This document shows, piece after piece, positions 42,136 through 45,190 of a stretch of 45,190 nt of DNA. The stretch's first letter is position 1; each line of letters opens with the position of its first letter. A model generated the notes under the pieces. It ran no database searches. It saw only the letters and a program-made list of their open reading frames with translations, and was not told the origin of the DNA. Both the position numbers and the translations under genes were made by a program. Origin of the DNA: Planctomycetota bacterium (GTDB lineage: Bacteria; Planctomycetota; UBA1135; UBA2386). The DNA lies in the NCBI GenBank assembly GCA_020848735.1, contig JADLHO010000040.1, forward strand, positions 1-45,190, read 5' to 3'.

Positions 42136-43158
42136 TCAGTCCTCGATCGCCGCGAGCACCGCTTCGGTGTAGCGGGTCGTGCTTGCGGTGCCGCCGAGGT
42201 CCCGGGTCAGGACCTCGCCCTTCGTGAGCACCGCGACGACCGCGCGCTCCACGCGCGCCGCGCCGACCAGGTCGCCGAGGTGCTTCAACATCAGGGCACC
42301 CGCCAGGATCAGGGCACTCGGGTTCGCGACCCCCTTGCCGGCGATGTCCGGTGCCGAGCCGTGGACCGCCTCGAACATCGCATAGCGATCCCCGATGTTG
42401 GCGCTCGGCGCGAGCCCGAGCCCGCCGACGAGCCCCGCGCAGAGGTCGCTCACGATGTCGCCGAACAGGTTCTCCATGACGAGCACGTCGTAGCGGTGCG
42501 GGTCGACGACGAGGTTCATCGCGGCGGCATCGACGATCGCCTCGTCGTAGCCGATCTCCGGGTACTCGCGCGCGATGCGGCGGGCGCACTCGAGGAAGAG
42601 GCCATCGCTGAGCTTCAGGATGTTCGCCTTGTGCACCGCGGTCACGCGCTTGCGGCCCTGTCGTCGTGCGGTCTCGAACGCGAAGCGCACGATCCGCTCC
42701 GAACAGCGCTCCGTGATGATGCGGATGCTCTCGACGACTCCCGGCACGACGATGTGCTCGAGACCGCTGTACAGACCCTCGGTGTTCTCGCGCACGATGA
42801 TGAGATCGACGTCCTCGTAGCGCGAACGGACACCCGGCAGCGTGCGTGCGGGGCGCACGTTCGCGTAGAGGTCGAGCGTCTTGCGCAGCTCGACGTTCAC
42901 CGAGCGGAAGCCGGAGCCCACCGGCGTCGTGATCGGGCCCTTCAGGGCGACACCCGTCCGCCGAACGGATTCGAGCGTCGTGTCGGGGAGCGGCTTGCCG
43001 TAGCGGCCGATGACGTCGCCACCGGCCTCGTGCGTCTCCCACGTGATCGGCCGGGTCGCCGCCGCATCGAGGACCGACCGCGTGGCCGCGGCGACCTCGG
43101 GTCCGATGCCGTCACCCGGGATGAGAGTGCAGTGGATCGCGCCTGGACTGGTGCTCAT
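42136..43158 (-). CDS. NAD-dependent isocitrate dehydrogenase type decarboxylating dehydrogenase
   Basis: 340 residues of the isocitrate/isopropylmalate dehydrogenase family. Features are IPGDGIGPEV (13-22), the substrate block GSGFRSVNVELRK (81-93, isocitrate-type Ser82, Asn88, Arg92), TEGLYSGLEH (126-135, Tyr130), HKANILKLSDG, MENLFGDIVSDL with metal ligand aspartates, and the cofactor block HGSAPDIAGKGVANP, which is the NAD type. The short form and the NVELRK signature favour isocitrate (oxidation to 2-oxoglutarate, TCA cycle) over isopropylmalate, though homoisocitrate or tartrate-type substrates are not excluded. It is divergent from the MtfA-like gene, with 146 bases between the starts. 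Confidence 0.88.
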   Translation of the reverse strand: MSTSPGAIHCTLIPGDGIGPEVAAATRSVLDAAATRPITWETHEAGGDVIGRYGKPLPDTTLESVRRTGVALKGPITTPVGSGFRSVNVELRKTLDLYANVRPARTLPGVRSRYEDVDLIIVRENTEGLYSGLEHIVVPGVVESIRIITERCSERIVRFAFETARRQGRKRVTAVHKANILKLSDGLFLECARRIAREYPEIGYDEAIVDAAAMNLVVDPHRYDVLVMENLFGDIVSDLCAGLVGGLGLAPSANIGDRYAMFEAVHGSAPDIAGKGVANPSALILAGALMLKHLGDLVGAARVERAVVAVLTKGEVLTRDLGGTASTTRYTEAVLAAIED

Positions 43159-43304
43159 GGGAGGCCGCGATGTTGCGGTCGGGCCCGACCCGGCGCCAGC
43201 CTCCGCCGAGGGCCGCTCGGCGTGTGTGAACGCGCGAGCGCCTGCGTGCGTGCGCGCGGCACGAGCCCTGGCAATGGCGTGCGTGGCCGATATGAGATCT
43301 CGCG

Positions 43305-44117
43305 ATGGGCGCGTTCAGCCACTGGTGGATCTTCGGCCGGGAGGCACGCCGTCGCCGGCTCTTGCGACGGCGGGCGATCCCCGCGGCGGAGTGGTCTGCG
43401 GTCCTGGACGCTGCGCCGGTGCTCTGGCCGCTCTCCGCCGACGAACGCCGCCGGCTCCACGATCTCGTCGTCGTGTTCCTCGCCGAGCGCGAGTTCGAAG
43501 GCTGTGGGGGTGTCGTGCTCGACGATCGGCTGCGCCGCCTCATCGCGGCGCAGGCCTGCCTGCTCGTCCTCGAGCTCGACCTCGATGCCTTCCGCAACGT
43601 CGGCAGCGTGCTCGTGTATCCGCGCGGCTACCGCACGCGGCGGCATCACGAGGACGAGTTCGGCATCGTCAGCGAAGGTGACGACGAGCTGCTCGGCGAG
43701 GCGTGGAACGACGGACCGGTGATCCTCAACGTCGAGGACGTCCTCGACGTCGCCGAAGGTGAACCCTTCAACCTCGTGCTCCACGAGTTCGCGCACAAGC
43801 TCGACATGCTCGACGGCGACGAGGATGGGGTCCCGCCGTTGCCACGCGGTCTGGACGCGGACACCTGGCGCCGCGACTTCGCGGCCGCGCGCGAGGACCT
43901 CGCGCGGCGCGAGCGTCGCGGCGAAGAGCCACCGATCGACCCCTACGCGGCCGAGGACGAGGCCGAGGGCTTCGCCGTGCTGACGGAGACGTTCTTCTGT
44001 GCGCCCTGGTTGCTCGAGGCGGAGTATCCGCGCGTCTACGCGCAGCTGCGCGCGTTCTACCGGCAGGATCCCCTCGCGCGGGACGATGCCCTCGCCGAGA
44101 TCGGGTCGCGACCCTGA
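43305..44117 (+). CDS. mtfA: MtfA-like zinc-dependent peptidase
   Basis: 270 residues, close to the family length. The zinc-binding motif is HEFAHKLD (His160, Glu161, His164), with a third glutamate ligand probably in DEAEGFAVLTETFF. The N-terminal WWIFGREARRRR and LSADERRRLHDLVVVFLAER match the MtfA family, as does EGCGGVVLDDRLRRLIAAQA. In Escherichia coli MtfA binds the repressor Mlc and has aminopeptidase activity; in this organism no Mlc partner is known, so a general cytoplasmic peptidase role is safer. It stands alone, divergent from isocitrate dehydrogenase. Confidence 0.9.
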   Translation: MGAFSHWWIFGREARRRRLLRRRAIPAAEWSAVLDAAPVLWPLSADERRRLHDLVVVFLAEREFEGCGGVVLDDRLRRLIAAQACLLVLELDLDAFRNVGSVLVYPRGYRTRRHHEDEFGIVSEGDDELLGEAWNDGPVILNVEDVLDVAEGEPFNLVLHEFAHKLDMLDGDEDGVPPLPRGLDADTWRRDFAAAREDLARRERRGEEPPIDPYAAEDEAEGFAVLTETFFCAPWLLEAEYPRVYAQLRAFYRQDPLARDDALAEIGSRP

Positions 44118-44388
44118 ATCGACGCGGGATGCGGCGTCCCCGCGCGATGCGGCAGCTCGTTGCCGTGCACGATGCGCCGCGTCGACCACGGCGCTCCGCT
44201 GCACCGAGTCGCGGACGCCCGTGTCTCCACCTCGCGAAAGAACCCGCGATTGATTGGCATTGCGCCACTCGACCTCGCTGACCTAGCGTGTGCGCTCTCG
44301 AACCGCGCCACGGACTGGGGATGCCACGCGTTCGCGTGAGCCGGCCCGAGTTCGGGGTGGGTCGACTCTCTCTCTCGAAGGACACGCC

Positions 44389-45190
44389 ATGAGACCTTGG
44401 ATCTTCGTCTCGCAACTCGCGCTGCTTGCCGCGGTCGGCATCGCGCAGGCTCCGCCGATCCCATGCACGCTGCCATTCCAGGGCAGACTGACGCTGCAGG
44501 GGCCCGGAACCGACGTCAATGCATTCCTGCCGATGACCTTCCGCGCCTACACGGTGCCGGTCGGTGGCGTGGATCTCTGGAACGAGTCGCATCCGCTCGT
44601 CCAGGTGAAGAACGGCCTCTTCAAGGTCGAGCTCGGCAGCGTCGTCGCCTTCCCGGCGAACCTGTTCGAGAACAGCGAGCTCTACGTCGGCATCCAGATC
44701 GGCGCCGACGTCGAGATGGTGCCGCGCACGAAGCTCACGTCACAGGCCTTCGCGCAGCTCGCGAAGAACGCGCTCGACGTCCGCAACCGCGACATCAACC
44801 CGCGGACGATCACGATCAACGGCATCCCGGTCATCGATCAGAACGGCAACTGGATCGGGCCCCCGACCGGGCTCGTGGGTCCGCAGGGTCCACAGGGTCC
44901 TGCAGGTCCGCAGGGTCCCGCGGGTCCGACCGGTCCGACCGGCGCGACGGGTCCGCAGGGTCCGCAGGGCGATCCTGGCCCGACGGGTCCGCAAGGCCCG
45001 CAGGGCGCACAGGGCGATCCGGGCCCGACGGGCCCGCAGGGTCTGCAGGGCGTGCCGGGCATTCCGGCGGCGCGCTACATCGTCGACACCTCGCTGGCGA
45101 ACGGCGCGACGCACACGAGCATCAGCGCGGCGATCGCGCAGGCGTTGCTCGATGGCCACAGCGCGGGCAACCCGACGACCATCCTGGTGC
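44389..45190 (+). CDS. Secreted collagen-like protein (3' end outside the window)
   Basis: At least 267 residues are visible; the gene runs off the window end. The ATG is preceded by GAAGGA with a six-base spacer. The signal peptide is [20 protein letters not shown]. Residues 25-145 form a globular beta-type domain ([20 protein letters not shown], then [20 protein letters not shown] and [15 protein letters not shown]) of the sort seen before collagen-like stretches in bacterial surface proteins. Residues 161-226 are 22 Gly-X-Y triplets, rich in GPQ, GPT and GDP. After it, residues 227 on ([20 protein letters not shown]) look like the start of a beta-helix domain. Likely a surface fibre or stalk component; function inferred only. 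Confidence 0.87.
   Translation, partial: MRPWIFVSQLALLAAVGIAQAPPIPCTLPFQGRLTLQGPGTDVNAFLPMTFRAYTVPVGGVDLWNESHPLVQVKNGLFKVELGSVVAFPANLFENSELYVGIQIGADVEMVPRTKLTSQAFAQLAKNALDVRNRDINPRTITINGIPVIDQNGNWIGPPTGLVGPQGPQGPAGPQGPAGPTGPTGATGPQGPQGDPGPTGPQGPQGAQGDPGPTGPQGLQGVPGIPAARYIVDTSLANGATHTSISAAIAQALLDGHSAGNPTTILV
44869..45066 (+). repeat. Collagen-like Gly-X-Y coding repeat
   Basis: 22 uninterrupted triplets encoded by near-repeats of GGTCCGCAG, GGTCCGACG and GGCGATCCG. Proline dominates position X and glutamine, threonine and proline position Y. The run starts at GGG CTC GTG and ends with GGC ATT CCG. The triplets would form a collagen triple helix; without known prolyl hydroxylation in bacteria, stability would come from charge and Gln/Thr residues. 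Confidence 0.93.

Noticed and set aside
42121..42138. GAGCGG-GGGG-CCGCTC inverted repeat at the isocitrate dehydrogenase stop
   Set aside because: It overlaps the stop codon and has no T tract, so I do not call it a terminator.
44869..45066. Short tandem repeats that might be a non-coding satellite
   Set aside because: They keep the reading frame as Gly-X-Y triplets within a gene that has a signal peptide and ribosome binding site.

Overview
The window is very GC-rich bacterial DNA, coding on both strands, with weak Shine-Dalgarno signals at many genes and many GTG starts. The gene content points to a planctomycete, probably one of the deep marine or freshwater lineages. The evidence is two ECF sigma factor / Ser-Thr kinase pairs, several secreted proteins sharing a beta-rich C-terminal domain, very large multihaem cytochromes, a collagen-like protein and many lipoproteins. 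The assignment is an inference from gene content only.

Layout. 1-168: 5S rRNA with a strong terminator, the end of an rRNA operon. 238-4555 (minus): a SAM riboswitch followed by overlapping genes for a trans-sulfuration PLP enzyme, a fused aspartokinase-homoserine dehydrogenase without ACT domains, and aspartate-semialdehyde dehydrogenase. Together these form a SAM-controlled route from aspartate toward homocysteine. 4609-14852 (minus): leucyl aminopeptidase, a secreted beta-helix protein, an exported M1 aminopeptidase, a YgiQ-type radical SAM protein and two coupled lipoproteins. 14997-16495 (plus): a leucine-dehydrogenase-like enzyme coupled to a hotdog thioesterase. 16513-19233 (minus): a secreted subtilisin-like protease. 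19560-25704 (plus): an ECF sigma factor, a membrane Ser/Thr kinase and a large carboxypeptidase-regulatory-like lipoprotein, each joined by a four-base GTGA overlap. 25718-28543: a secreted protein (minus), then a RidA-family lipoprotein coupled to a uronate-isomerase-like amidohydrolase (plus).

28557-36370 (minus) is the most striking region. It is a tightly coupled four-gene operon: (i) a membrane protein combining two [4Fe-4S] clusters, an FAD/NAD(P) oxidoreductase and a predicted di-haem cytochrome b; (ii) a 26-haem c-type cytochrome; (iii) an outer-membrane beta-barrel protein; (iv) a 19-haem cytochrome built from 73-residue tri-haem modules. I read it as a candidate trans-envelope (extracellular) electron conduit, from NAD(P)H or quinone to the cell surface or the reverse. 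It has the component logic of porin-cytochrome systems, but the sequences do not look like the MtrCAB proteins I know.

36782-45190: two secreted proteins (plus) with a strong terminator after the first; a second ECF sigma factor-kinase pair (minus) whose kinase carries a long TPR-like region; an NAD-type isocitrate dehydrogenase (minus); an MtfA-like zinc peptidase (plus); and the 5' part of a secreted collagen-like protein that runs off the window. I found no tRNA, insertion sequence, phage gene or CRISPR array.
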